NCBI GenBank assembly: GCA_945898025.1
Contig: CAMDGT010000022.1
Coordinates: 1-10,083, forward strand
Source of the DNA: Rickettsia typhi
Lineage (GTDB): Bacteria > Pseudomonadota > Alphaproteobacteria > Rickettsiales > UBA1997
Length of the DNA: 10,083 bases
Direction: 5' to 3'
Positions 1 through 6,363 of the stretch are shown here, in pieces. Every line of letters starts with the position of its first letter. Position 1 is the stretch's first letter. Both the position numbers and the translations under genes were made by a program. The notes beneath the pieces are model-generated. The model did not search any database, was not told the origin of the DNA, and saw only the letters and a program-made list of their open reading frames with translations.

Positions 1-831
1 GGGGCGGTTATTGTTGGAATGATGACTGCCAAAACCCTTGCTTCTCTCTACCGCAAGCCATTTATCGCTGTAAATCATCTTGAGGGGCATAGTTTAACCG
101 CAAGATTCTCGCATAATAGTGAGTTTCCCTATCTTTTATTGCTATTGTCGGGAGGGCATTGCCAAATATTGCTCGCGAAGGGTGTGGGTAATTATCTAAA
201 AATCGGCGAAACAATTGACGATGCTCTCGGAGAGGCTTTTGATAAGGTTGCTCAAATGCTTGGTATGGGTTATCCCGGAGGCCCGGCAATTGAACAGATG
301 GCTAAAGAAGGCAATCGCAATAATTTTAAATTACCAAAGCCTTTAATTGACAATAATCATAACGATAAAAGCAATCTTTACAATTTTTCTTTTTCGGGTC
401 TAAAAACTGCGGTAAGAAGATTGATTGAAAAAGTTAATGAAGAACCTTTTCATCACCTAACCAGCCCCGCTAAAATCAGCTTAGAAAATAAAAAAGATAT
501 TTCTGCATCTTTTCAATTTACTGTTGCTGAAATTATTGCCAATAGATTAGAAAATGTTTTAAATAAAGCTGAAATAAAAGCTCTCGTTGAAAATAATCAA
601 TTGCAAAATGTTGTAATTGCAGGCGGGGTTGCTGCTAATCAATTTTTATTTAATTATTTACAAAAATCAGTTGAAAATCATGGTTTAAAATTAATTGCTC
701 CGCCGATTAATCTATGCACTGATAATGCGGTGATGATAGCCTGGGCAGGAATTGAAAATTTATTGTTGGGTAAAGTTAATGATCTTGATTTTAAGGCTAG
801 AAGCAATTGGCCACTTGATGATTTTAGCTAA
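1..831 (+). CDS. tsaD: tRNA N6-adenosine threonylcarbamoyltransferase TsaD (3' part; start lies outside the window)
   Basis: TsaD transfers the threonylcarbamoyl group from threonylcarbamoyl-AMP to A37 of ANN-decoding tRNAs, working with TsaB and TsaE in the cytoplasm. The frame is open from base 1 (GAVIVGMMTAKTLA), which matches the family interior. The ATG at 19 is therefore an internal Met, and roughly the first 70 residues of a typical 335-350 residue protein are missing to the left. Visible family motifs are the metal-binding HLEGH (about 76-90), LSGGH, the segment GETIDDALGEAFDKVAQMLG followed by YPGGP, FSFSGLKTAVRR, the nucleotide-binding IAGGVAANQFL and the C-terminal CTDNAVMIAWAG, whose Asp is a metal ligand. 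The gene runs toward ispE, and only 28 bp separate the two stop codons. Identity is secure. The N-terminal part and the promoter cannot be seen. Confidence 0.97.
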   Translation, partial: GAVIVGMMTAKTLASLYRKPFIAVNHLEGHSLTARFSHNSEFPYLLLLLSGGHCQILLAKGVGNYLKIGETIDDALGEAFDKVAQMLGMGYPGGPAIEQMAKEGNRNNFKLPKPLIDNNHNDKSNLYNFSFSGLKTAVRRLIEKVNEEPFHHLTSPAKISLENKKDISASFQFTVAEIIANRLENVLNKAEIKALVENNQLQNVVIAGGVAANQFLFNYLQKSVENHGLKLIAPPINLCTDNAVMIAWAGIENLLLGKVNDLDFKARSNWPLDDFS

Positions 832-859
832 TTAGATATTATCTAGAATGGTTTTTGTA

Positions 860-1714
860 TCACATTCTTGTTTGAATGACGAAATAATCATTGAATTTTT
901 TATAAAAATAATCATAACTTTTTTTCAATTCTTCTTCGTTTTTAAATATCGCGAAGCAGGTTGAACCGCTACCAGACATTCTCGCGACCAATGGCTCTAA
1001 ATTTTTTAACTCCTTAATAATTTCTCTTATCTCGGGGCATATTGAAATAGCTGGGAGGGTGAGATCATTTTCTATTTGCTTGATAATTTGGTAAAATTCT
1101 TTATTGGCAATAATTGATTTGAGGGCATTTTCATCGCTAGAATTATCTTGTTTTATAAGGTTAAATATTTTTGCGGTAGATAAATTTATTTTTGGATTAA
1201 TTAATAAAATTGGTAAATCTTCAAAATGAGAAAATTTTTCGATAATTTCTCCCCTGCCTCTGATAATGCTAGCTTGATCGTTGAAAAAAAATGGAATATC
1301 TGAACCAAATTTTAAACTAATTTTAATAAGATCTTCCTTATTTAATTTTAGGTTAAAAATTATATTAATGGCATCTATAAAACAGCAGGCATTGCTAGAG
1401 CCTCCGCCTAGTCCTGCTCCTCCGGGAATGTTTTTTTGTAACTTTATTTCTAAATTATTGCTAATTTTAAATTCTTTAACAAAAAAATCTAAAATTTGAG
1501 TCAATAAATTATTTTTTTCATCGACTTCGTTTGAAAATTGACCGTGTATTTTTAGGCTAAAATTATCACTTTTAGCAACTAATAATTCATCATATAAATC
1601 AATAAAAGCCATTAGCGAATAAAGATTGTGATAATTATCCGCTCTTTTGCCAAGAATTTTTAAAAATAAATTAATTTTGGCGGGGCATTTTCGCTCTATT
1701 TTGCTATATTCCAT
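860..1714 (-). CDS. ispE: 4-diphosphocytidyl-2-C-methyl-D-erythritol kinase IspE
   Basis: IspE phosphorylates CDP-methylerythritol with ATP, the step between IspD and IspF in the MEP route to isopentenyl diphosphate. At 284 residues it has normal family length. GHMP-kinase signatures are complete: PAKINL near residues 11-16 with the conserved Lys13, the ATP-binding glycine-rich loop IPGGAGLGGGSSNA at 96-109, the catalytic Asp139 in GSDIPFF, and the C-terminal ARMSGSGSTCFAIF at 244-257. The start at 1714 puts the usual KINLFL motif at the N terminus. It overlaps the end of the upstream SH3-protein gene by 11 bp in another frame, which implies translational coupling. No Shine-Dalgarno sequence is visible. 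It is the last gene of the minus-strand operon. Its partner enzymes IspD and IspF are encoded as a fusion at 8151-9356 in the same window but in a different operon. Confidence 0.96.
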   Translation of the reverse strand: MEYSKIERKCPAKINLFLKILGKRADNYHNLYSLMAFIDLYDELLVAKSDNFSLKIHGQFSNEVDEKNNLLTQILDFFVKEFKISNNLEIKLQKNIPGGAGLGGGSSNACCFIDAINIIFNLKLNKEDLIKISLKFGSDIPFFFNDQASIIRGRGEIIEKFSHFEDLPILLINPKINLSTAKIFNLIKQDNSSDENALKSIIANKEFYQIIKQIENDLTLPAISICPEIREIIKELKNLEPLVARMSGSGSTCFAIFKNEEELKKSYDYFYKKFNDYFVIQTRM

Positions 1715-2183
1715 AGATATCTTGTTTTAATACCCAGCCTTTTTTATTATTAATTCTAATTTGGCACCATAAATCATCGCATTGTAAATATTGGGCTACC
1801 ACCTTATTTTCAAGGTAGTAAATAATTTTAGAATTATCTTTATTTTTGCGATGCATTGATATTTTTGGCTTTTTGCTATTTACCATGATGGTTCTTTTTT
1901 TAGTTAGTAATGTTTTACTAACCCAGCCAGTTTGTTTTTCGTAATCTTCTATCTCGCACCAATTATCATACTCACTAATTACTTTGACAGGAGTCGATTT
2001 TATTTTGTAAATAAATTTAATCGGATATTGATGACCGGGACCAGCTCTAACATTGGTTTCTTCGCTTCTTAAGGATGAAAAATAATTAACCTCTTTTATT
2101 TCTGAAGAATTTGCCAATGTATTGGAATAAAAAATAGGAAGAAAATTGAGATTCAATAAAATAATAAATAATATTTTAAGCAT
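1704..2183 (-). CDS. Secreted protein with two bacterial SH3 domains (SH3_4/DUF1058-like)
   Basis: A 159-residue protein with an N-terminal hydrophobic stretch (residues about 3-20, LKILFIILLNLNFLPIF) ending near SNTLANSS. It looks like a cleavable signal peptide with cleavage around Ala24, so export to the periplasm is likely. The mature part holds two SH3b-like units. The first covers about 38-95, with the typical NVRAGPGHQYPI motif, a DNWCEIEDYEKQTGWV turn and strand core. The second, more diverged, covers about 98-155 and ends in LWCQIRINNKKGWVLK. Such proteins are common in alphaproteobacteria (SH3_4 family). Their ligands are mostly unproven, although bacterial SH3 domains often bind peptidoglycan or peptides. 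The gene starts 1 bp after the pdxJ stop and overlaps ispE by 11 bp. I do not assign a specific function. Confidence 0.85.
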   Translation of the reverse strand: MLKILFIILLNLNFLPIFYSNTLANSSEIKEVNYFSSLRSEETNVRAGPGHQYPIKFIYKIKSTPVKVISEYDNWCEIEDYEKQTGWVSKTLLTKKRTIMVNSKKPKISMHRKNKDNSKIIYYLENKVVAQYLQCDDLWCQIRINNKKGWVLKQDIYGI

Positions 2184-2184
2184 A

Positions 2185-2919
2185 TTAAACCGATTTATTG
2201 ATTACATTATTCATTTTTTCGATAACAATGCCAAGCCCTTCAATTATTGCCTCACCAATTATGAAATGACCAATATTGAATTCGCTAATTTCTTTGATAC
2301 TGGCAAGAATTTGAGCGGTTTCATAGTTTAGTCCATGACCTAAATGACATTCTAGACCTATTGAAACTGCCATTTTGGCACAATCTTCAATTTTATGATA
2401 TTCTTCTGTTGATTGATTAACTTGATGCAGTTCACAAAATCTACCGCTATGCAATTCAACGATATTGGCTCCAAGTTCTTTGCATTTTAAGATTTGCTCT
2501 TTATTGGCTTCAACAAAAATAGAAACTAGAATATTGTGTTGTTTTAATTTTGTAATAATTTTTGCCAATTTATTGCTGTTGCGAATAACATCAAGACCCC
2601 CTTCTGTGGTTATTTCTTGCCTTTTTTCTGGAACTATACAAACTGCATTAGGTTTAAATTTAATGGCAATTTCAAGCATTTCTTCTGTTGGTGCCATCTC
2701 GAGATTAATCGGTAATTTTATTGCTTCTGCTATGGAGGATAAATCTTCGTCCCTAATATGTCTTCTATCTTCTCTAAGGTGAAGGGTAATGCCGTCGGCA
2801 CCACATTTTTGTGCTATCATTGCACCTAAAACGGGGCTTGGATGAAAACCGCCTCTTGCATTTCTGATAGTTGCTATATGATCGATATTAACACCGAGTC
2901 TGATTCTTCTGTTATTCAT
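2185..2919 (-). CDS. pdxJ: Pyridoxine 5'-phosphate synthase PdxJ
   Basis: PdxJ condenses 1-deoxy-D-xylulose 5-phosphate with 3-amino-2-oxopropyl phosphate to make pyridoxine 5'-phosphate, the last ring-forming step of DXP-dependent vitamin B6 synthesis. The 244-residue protein matches the family length. Visible signatures are LGVNIDHIATIRNARGG near the N terminus, GITLHLREDRRHI at 43-55 (substrate-phosphate and catalytic His/Arg), INLEMA with the catalytic Glu74, ELHSGRF, CHLGHGLNYE with His195, and the C-terminal phosphate loop NIGHFIIGEA at 215-224. DXP is also the entry metabolite of the MEP pathway served by ispE in the same operon, so the two genes draw on one precursor pool. It sits 10 bp after prmC and 1 bp before the SH3-protein gene. 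Confidence 0.97.
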   Translation of the reverse strand: MNNRRIRLGVNIDHIATIRNARGGFHPSPVLGAMIAQKCGADGITLHLREDRRHIRDEDLSSIAEAIKLPINLEMAPTEEMLEIAIKFKPNAVCIVPEKRQEITTEGGLDVIRNSNKLAKIITKLKQHNILVSIFVEANKEQILKCKELGANIVELHSGRFCELHQVNQSTEEYHKIEDCAKMAVSIGLECHLGHGLNYETAQILASIKEISEFNIGHFIIGEAIIEGLGIVIEKMNNVINKSV

Positions 2920-2929
2920 TGGTAAAATT

Positions 2930-3877
2930 TTATAAAATATTGTTGCTTAGTTTCTTGAAACAAAGAGCTCTATTGATTCCAGATAAGTCTTGTTTAAAAT
3001 TTTCTAAAACAAAATCGTTATTTACAAAAATTTTATTTACATCTGCGAATTGATTATGTCCTATTTCTAGAAATATTGGCGAATCTTTCTTAAGAAAATT
3101 GCCAACTTTTTTAGCGATAATGCGATAAAAATCAAGCCCATCAAAACCGCCATCCAGTGATATTAATGGCTCGTAGTCTCTAACATCTGATTGCAGATCT
3201 TTAATGTCTGATGTTGATATGTAAGGAGGGTTAGCAATAAAAAAATCAAACTCTCCTGAAATATTGTCAAAATTATCGCTATTAATAAAATTTATTCTAT
3301 CAACAACTTGATTAATGTTTGCATTTTGTTCGGCAATATTGATTGCTTTGTTGCTGATATCGCTAGCAATAGCAGTAAAATTATTGAATTGTTTTAAGAT
3401 AGTTATGGCTAAACAGCCAGAACCAGTAAACATTTCCAAGAATTTTTTATTAATTTTAGTGTTATCGTTGTTATTTTTAAAATATTCTATAACCAATTCT
3501 ATTAATGTTTCCGAGTCTGGTCTAGGATCGAGAACATCTTGACTTACTAAAAATTGATATTCATAAAATTCTTTGTAGCCTCTTATTTTTGATACAGGTT
3601 CATTTTCTAACCTTCTTCTAATTAATTCAAAAAATATTAATTGGTGATCTTGATCTAGTAAGAAATTTGGATTTAACACAAGCCACTCTAAGGATTTTTC
3701 AGAATTTTTCAATTTAAAGCTGTGAAGCATTAGAATTCTTGAATCTAATATGTAGTTTTGATGTCTAATAAAAACCCCTCCATTCTCTGATGATTTTTCA
3801 GAAAATGGAGGGTGTTTTTTTGATTTTGAGTCTGTTAAAATTTCTATCGCTTTTTTAAGTGCAATATTAATTTCCAT
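2930..3877 (-). CDS. prmC: Peptide chain release factor N5-glutamine methyltransferase PrmC, with in-frame palindromic insertion
   Basis: PrmC methylates the Gln of the GGQ motif of release factors RF1 and RF2 using S-adenosylmethionine, which raises termination efficiency. The N-terminal helical domain is followed by DPRPDSETL (117-125), the SAM-binding motif I FLEMFTGSGCLA (146-157), and the catalytic NPPY at 216-219 with PLISLDGGFDGLDFYR after it. At 315 residues it is longer than the usual 280-290. The excess lies at about residues 18-41, between IALKKAIEIL and ILDSRILMLH, where a 48-bp imperfect palindrome is read in frame. In motif I the first Gly of the usual (D/E)xGxGxG is Phe149, which is unusual. 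The start overlaps the preceding stop by one base (TAATG), so coupling is likely. Unlike in many bacteria it is not next to prfA, whose 3' end lies at the right edge of the window. Confidence 0.94.
   Translation of the reverse strand: MEINIALKKAIEILTDSKSKKHPPFSEKSSENGGVFIRHQNYILDSRILMLHSFKLKNSEKSLEWLVLNPNFLLDQDHQLIFFELIRRRLENEPVSKIRGYKEFYEYQFLVSQDVLDPRPDSETLIELVIEYFKNNNDNTKINKKFLEMFTGSGCLAITILKQFNNFTAIASDISNKAINIAEQNANINQVVDRINFINSDNFDNISGEFDFFIANPPYISTSDIKDLQSDVRDYEPLISLDGGFDGLDFYRIIAKKVGNFLKKDSPIFLEIGHNQFADVNKIFVNNDFVLENFKQDLSGINRALCFKKLSNNIL
3771..3818. repeat. 48-bp imperfect palindrome inserted in frame in prmC (RPE-like element)
   Basis: The left arm 3771-3790 (AAAACCCCTCCATTCTCTGA) and right arm 3798-3818 are inverted copies, with one mismatch, one single-base gap and a 7-nt loop. 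On the coding strand it is translated as about residues 20-36 of PrmC (KKHPPFSEKSSENGGVF), in a part of the N-terminal domain where homologues have a short linker. In-frame palindromic elements inside protein genes are known from Rickettsia (RPE families). Membership of one of those families is inference; the palindrome and the reading frame are seen directly. Confidence 0.85.
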
Positions 3878-5769
3878 TAAAATTTACCAGCAACTTCTCG
3901 CATTGGAGTTTCGTTGATAATAAATTCAAGATTTTTTTCTCTTCTTATTTCAAGAACTGCGGTTTCTGGTTTTGCTAAAGCATTCTTTCTTGATATTTCT
4001 TCTAAAATTAAGAATAGTTTTTCATTAATTTTATTTAAAAAATTATCATAAGGAACATTATTTTGTTGCGATAATCCTTTATTTTGCTTAATCGTAATAT
4101 TACTTTTGATGCCTTCAACTGCAGAAGAAATTGCGGTATTGAAAGATTGAAATTTATCTATTTTCAAAGTAACTGAACCAGAAGGCGAGTTATCATCAAT
4201 AAAGTTATCAATTTGACCATTGGCAGTGAATTTTATTTCATTGCTAGATAGTTCAAAATTATTTATTTTTATAGAATATCCAGAATTAGCAGCTATCTCC
4301 GATTTATGAGCAGGTGATATTTCTGGCACTGTTGGCATAGGAAGATCATTTTGATTATTTGCTCCAGTAGGAACTGGCTGTGCGTTATTAGCATCAGAAG
4401 GTTTTGAATTGCCGTTTGAATTATTAACATTGTTTGCAGTAGGGCTAGGGTTTATGTTGTTTGCTTGCTCTGTGACTGGTTTAGCATTTACTGTTTTAAT
4501 ATTATTCTCTTTCTTTGCAGTAGATTCTGAGCTATTAATTACTGTATATACGAAATCTAAAGAAAGATTGAATTTTGAATTTTGTTTACTTGGCTCGATT
4601 ATTATTTTTGGCTGTTCAACTTGACCGGTAGTATTGTTGGCAATAGCCGGAGCATTGTTTGTAGGATTCGGCACTACATCAACCGAATTTACAGGTGGAG
4701 CATTGTTATTGATTGTAGGTAAATTATTGACTGCGGCACTTACTTGTTGAGCAAGGGCAGGTGAGCCAGATTGAGAAGCTATTTTTACTGCTTCTTTTAC
4801 TGCTTCTTTTACTGCTTCTTGTGGATTAATTGGTTGATTATTATTCAATGTTTCAGAATTATTATTGGGATTTATGTTAGGATTAATATTATTGTTAGAA
4901 GCTACTTGTTGTGGAGTTGCTTTCGGATTGTTGATGTTAGAATTGGAGCCTAATTCGATTGTGGGCTTTAATTCTGGTTTAATAGAAGGAACTGCCTGTG
5001 AATTTATTGGGGAATTAATGGAGGAATTGGTAGATGGATTGATAGAGTTATTTATTTGATTTGAAGATATTGCAACTTGTTGCTCTGGATTGATTAACAA
5101 TGAACTATTTGTTGTATTATTAATGTTGTTGCCAATGGTTATTTCTCCTGTTTTTATTCCTTCAGTTATTTTTCTCTCAAAAACATTTTGATAAATGCTG
5201 GCAAGGTTAACTCCTTCCATGTCTTTAATATCAATATTAAATTTTAGAGCAACTTGGTTGTCAGCAGTTTCTAGAGTTTCCATTTTGATGATATTGCTAG
5301 AAGAGCTGTAAAAAGGGGGTTTTTGATCTTCTAAGATAGTGTAGCCAGAATCTTGATAATTGAAGCTTGATATTCCTTCACTATTGAAAGAGATGCTGAT
5401 TTTTGGGCTTTCTTTAAATTCAATATTTCTGATAGTGTTAGAGTCGTTATCGAAAACAATTACTTGTTCTAATATATTGGCAGAGAATGATTTACTAAAA
5501 ATTCCGGTGTTTGCTTCAAGTTTTTTGACGGTAACTTGATATTTAGAAATGGAGGGAATGTTAAATTTTAAATCAGATATTGTGATTTTTTGGGAAAATG
5601 GGAATCCGGACACCGAAACACTTGATGCCGATATGCTGGAACTATTTTTGCTAATTAAACTATTGATTTTTTTTTCTGTTTGAGCAGTTTTTACAAACCA
5701 AAAAAAGCTATAAGAAATTGTTATAACTAGAAAGATTATTCCTAATTTTATTACCGGAGCTTTATTCAT
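3877..5769 (-). CDS. DUF2125-like membrane-anchored protein with large Asn/Pro/Ser-rich expansions
   Basis: A 630-residue protein of unknown function. Residues 7-27 form one hydrophobic segment (IKLGIIFLVITISYSFFWFV), probably an uncleaved signal anchor that leaves the rest in the periplasm. The next part has the layout of alphaproteobacterial DUF2125 proteins: a short helix after the anchor, then SVSVSGFPFSQKITISDLKF around 51-69 and beta-rich repeats to about 212. A matching C-terminal part (about 497-630) contains FELSSNEIKFTANGQIDNF and a SGSVTLKIDKF strand. Between them are low-complexity stretches (about 213-385 and 421-485) rich in Asn, Pro, Ser and Gln, separated by a short ordered segment (SKFNLSLDFVYTVINS, 398-413). 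Inside is a repeated EAVK unit. It lies 31 bp after fdx and overlaps prmC by one base, so it belongs to the operon. The DUF2125 assignment rests on recognition by eye and is moderate. The open frame itself is certain. Confidence 0.72.
   Translation of the reverse strand: MNKAPVIKLGIIFLVITISYSFFWFVKTAQTEKKINSLISKNSSSISASSVSVSGFPFSQKITISDLKFNIPSISKYQVTVKKLEANTGIFSKSFSANILEQVIVFDNDSNTIRNIEFKESPKISISFNSEGISSFNYQDSGYTILEDQKPPFYSSSSNIIKMETLETADNQVALKFNIDIKDMEGVNLASIYQNVFERKITEGIKTGEITIGNNINNTTNSSLLINPEQQVAISSNQINNSINPSTNSSINSPINSQAVPSIKPELKPTIELGSNSNINNPKATPQQVASNNNINPNINPNNNSETLNNNQPINPQEAVKEAVKEAVKIASQSGSPALAQQVSAAVNNLPTINNNAPPVNSVDVVPNPTNNAPAIANNTTGQVEQPKIIIEPSKQNSKFNLSLDFVYTVINSSESTAKKENNIKTVNAKPVTEQANNINPSPTANNVNNSNGNSKPSDANNAQPVPTGANNQNDLPMPTVPEISPAHKSEIAANSGYSIKINNFELSSNEIKFTANGQIDNFIDDNSPSGSVTLKIDKFQSFNTAISSAVEGIKSNITIKQNKGLSQQNNVPYDNFLNKINEKLFLILEEISRKNALAKPETAVLEIRREKNLEFIINETPMREVAGKF
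4315..4509 (-). repeat. Asn/Pro/Ser-rich low-complexity coding segment 2
   Basis: Codons for residues about 421-485 of the same protein (VNAKPVTEQANNINPSPTAN and what follows, ending MPTVPEISP). Composition is Asn, Pro, Ser, Ala and Thr, like segment 1, and it is separated from that segment by a short strand-like ordered stretch. It is probably also disordered. Confidence 0.8.
4615..5133 (-). repeat. Asn/Pro/Ser/Gln-rich low-complexity coding segment 1
   Basis: Codons for residues about 213-385 of the DUF2125-like protein. The translated stretch is dominated by Asn with Pro, Ser, Gln and Ile (for example NNNINPNINPNNNSETLNNN). There is no predicted hydrophobic core and many short imperfect repeats of NIN, NPN and SIN type. 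Likely an intrinsically disordered linker that grew by slippage on AAT-rich DNA. Confidence 0.85.
4787..4819. repeat. 12-bp tandem repeat (ACTGCTTCTTTT), two full copies and most of a third
   Basis: Units start at 4787, 4799 and 4811. Read on the minus strand they encode EAVK repeated three times (residues 318-329 of the DUF2125-like protein). This is an in-frame minisatellite whose copy number could vary without breaking the frame. Confidence 0.9.
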
Positions 5770-5800
5770 ATTTTAATAGTTTTGAGATTAATAATTAGGA

Positions 5801-6136
5801 TTAAACAGAAACATTTCTTGTTTCATCGGGAACAGTTAAAGTTAGACCGTCTAGATCTTTTGTCATTGTAATTTGACAACCAAGCCTAGATGTAGGAGTT
5901 AAGCCGAATGCTAAATCGAGCATGTCTTCTTCGTCTTCTGAAGCTTGTTCAAGTTTTGAATAATGAGATTTATCAACAATAACATGGCAAGTTGAGCAAG
6001 CTAAAGAACCTTCGCAAGCGCCTTCTAAATCAATGTCATTATTATGAGCTGCCTCTAGAACAGTTGTACCAACTGGAACAAGAAACTCTTTTTTTTCACC
6101 TTTAACGATGAAAATTATTTTTACATTATCGACCAT
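5801..6136 (-). CDS. fdx: 2Fe-2S ferredoxin, ISC/adrenodoxin type
   Basis: A 111-residue plant/adrenodoxin-fold ferredoxin that carries electrons, in most bacteria mainly for Fe-S cluster assembly by the ISC system. The four cluster ligands are visible as C-x5-C-x2-C plus a distal Cys: Cys41, Cys47 and Cys50 in GACEGSLACSTCHVIV, and Cys87 in RLGCQI. The adrenodoxin-type features DEEDMLDLAFGLTPTSRLGCQ and the acidic DKSHYSKLEQASEDEEDM stretch support the ISC subclass over plant photosynthetic ferredoxins. It is the first gene of the minus-strand operon and is divergent from mraZ. No iscS, iscU, hscA or hscB lies beside it, so it is detached from the usual isc cluster in this window. The start at 6136 is preceded by TATTAAAATATG with no Shine-Dalgarno. 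An AT-rich GATAAT (6173-6168, minus strand) could be the -10 of its promoter, but no matching -35 is convincing. Confidence 0.95.
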   Translation of the reverse strand: MVDNVKIIFIVKGEKKEFLVPVGTTVLEAAHNNDIDLEGACEGSLACSTCHVIVDKSHYSKLEQASEDEEDMLDLAFGLTPTSRLGCQITMTKDLDGLTLTVPDETRNVSV

Positions 6137-6243
6137 ATTTTAATAAAAGTTAAATATTCAAAAATTAATTATCTAATCATTTTTTAAAACAAAAAATCAA
6201 ATGCAAGTATTTTTTAATATTTATTAATTTTTTTAAAAGTTTC

Positions 6244-6273
6244 TTGACAGTAAAAGAACAATTTTGTTAGAAT
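6244..6273 (+). promoter_or_regulatory. Sigma70-type promoter for the mraZ operon
   Basis: TTGACA at 6244-6249 is a perfect -35 hexamer. After an 18-bp spacer, TAGAAT at 6268-6273 is a five-of-six -10, with an extended-10 TG at 6265-6266. Transcription would start near 6280, giving a leader of roughly 80 nt before the mraZ ATG at 6364. It is the strongest promoter-like pattern in the window and sits in the divergent intergenic region. Confidence 0.8.
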
Positions 6274-6317
6274 CCATGAAATTCCATTTTTTTACTAAAT
6301 TATTCCATTTTTTTCCA
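6272..6317 (-). promoter_or_regulatory. Candidate MraZ operator: four TGGA(A/T)-type boxes in two 10-bp-spaced pairs
   Basis: On the plus strand (A/T)TCCA occurs at 6272-6276, 6282-6286, 6303-6307 and 6313-6317. Spacings are 10, 21 and 10 bp, so all boxes lie on about the same helix face. On the complement they read TGGAA/TGGAT with 5-bp gaps inside each pair. MraZ of E. coli is known to bind TGGG-type direct repeats with 5-bp gaps upstream of its own operon. The boxes overlap the -10 and the start region, as expected for repression. Sequence and spacing are seen; the MraZ role is inferred. Confidence 0.5.
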
Positions 6318-6363
6318 AAAAATTATTGTAAAGATTAGTGGAACAAATAAAACTAAATAACTA

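Noticed and set aside
833..845. TAGATA-T-TATCTA palindrome in the tsaD-ispE gap as a bidirectional terminator
   Set aside because: The stem is AT-only apart from one G-C pair, the loop would be one base, and no T run follows on the plus strand directly after it.
2465..2782. 105-residue plus-strand open frame opposite pdxJ
   Set aside because: It is antisense to a well-conserved pdxJ with intact active-site motifs, and its translation has no family features.
4409..5059. Plus-strand open frames opposite the DUF2125-like gene
   Set aside because: They are shadows of the Asn-rich coding stretch on the other strand, giving Ile/Leu/Phe-rich products with no recognisable motif.
6168..6173. GATAAT as -10 of a minus-strand promoter for fdx
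   Set aside because: A promoter must exist here, but no acceptable -35 lies 16-18 bp upstream (TTGATT would be 21 bp away), and such words are frequent in AT-rich DNA. Not listed as a feature.
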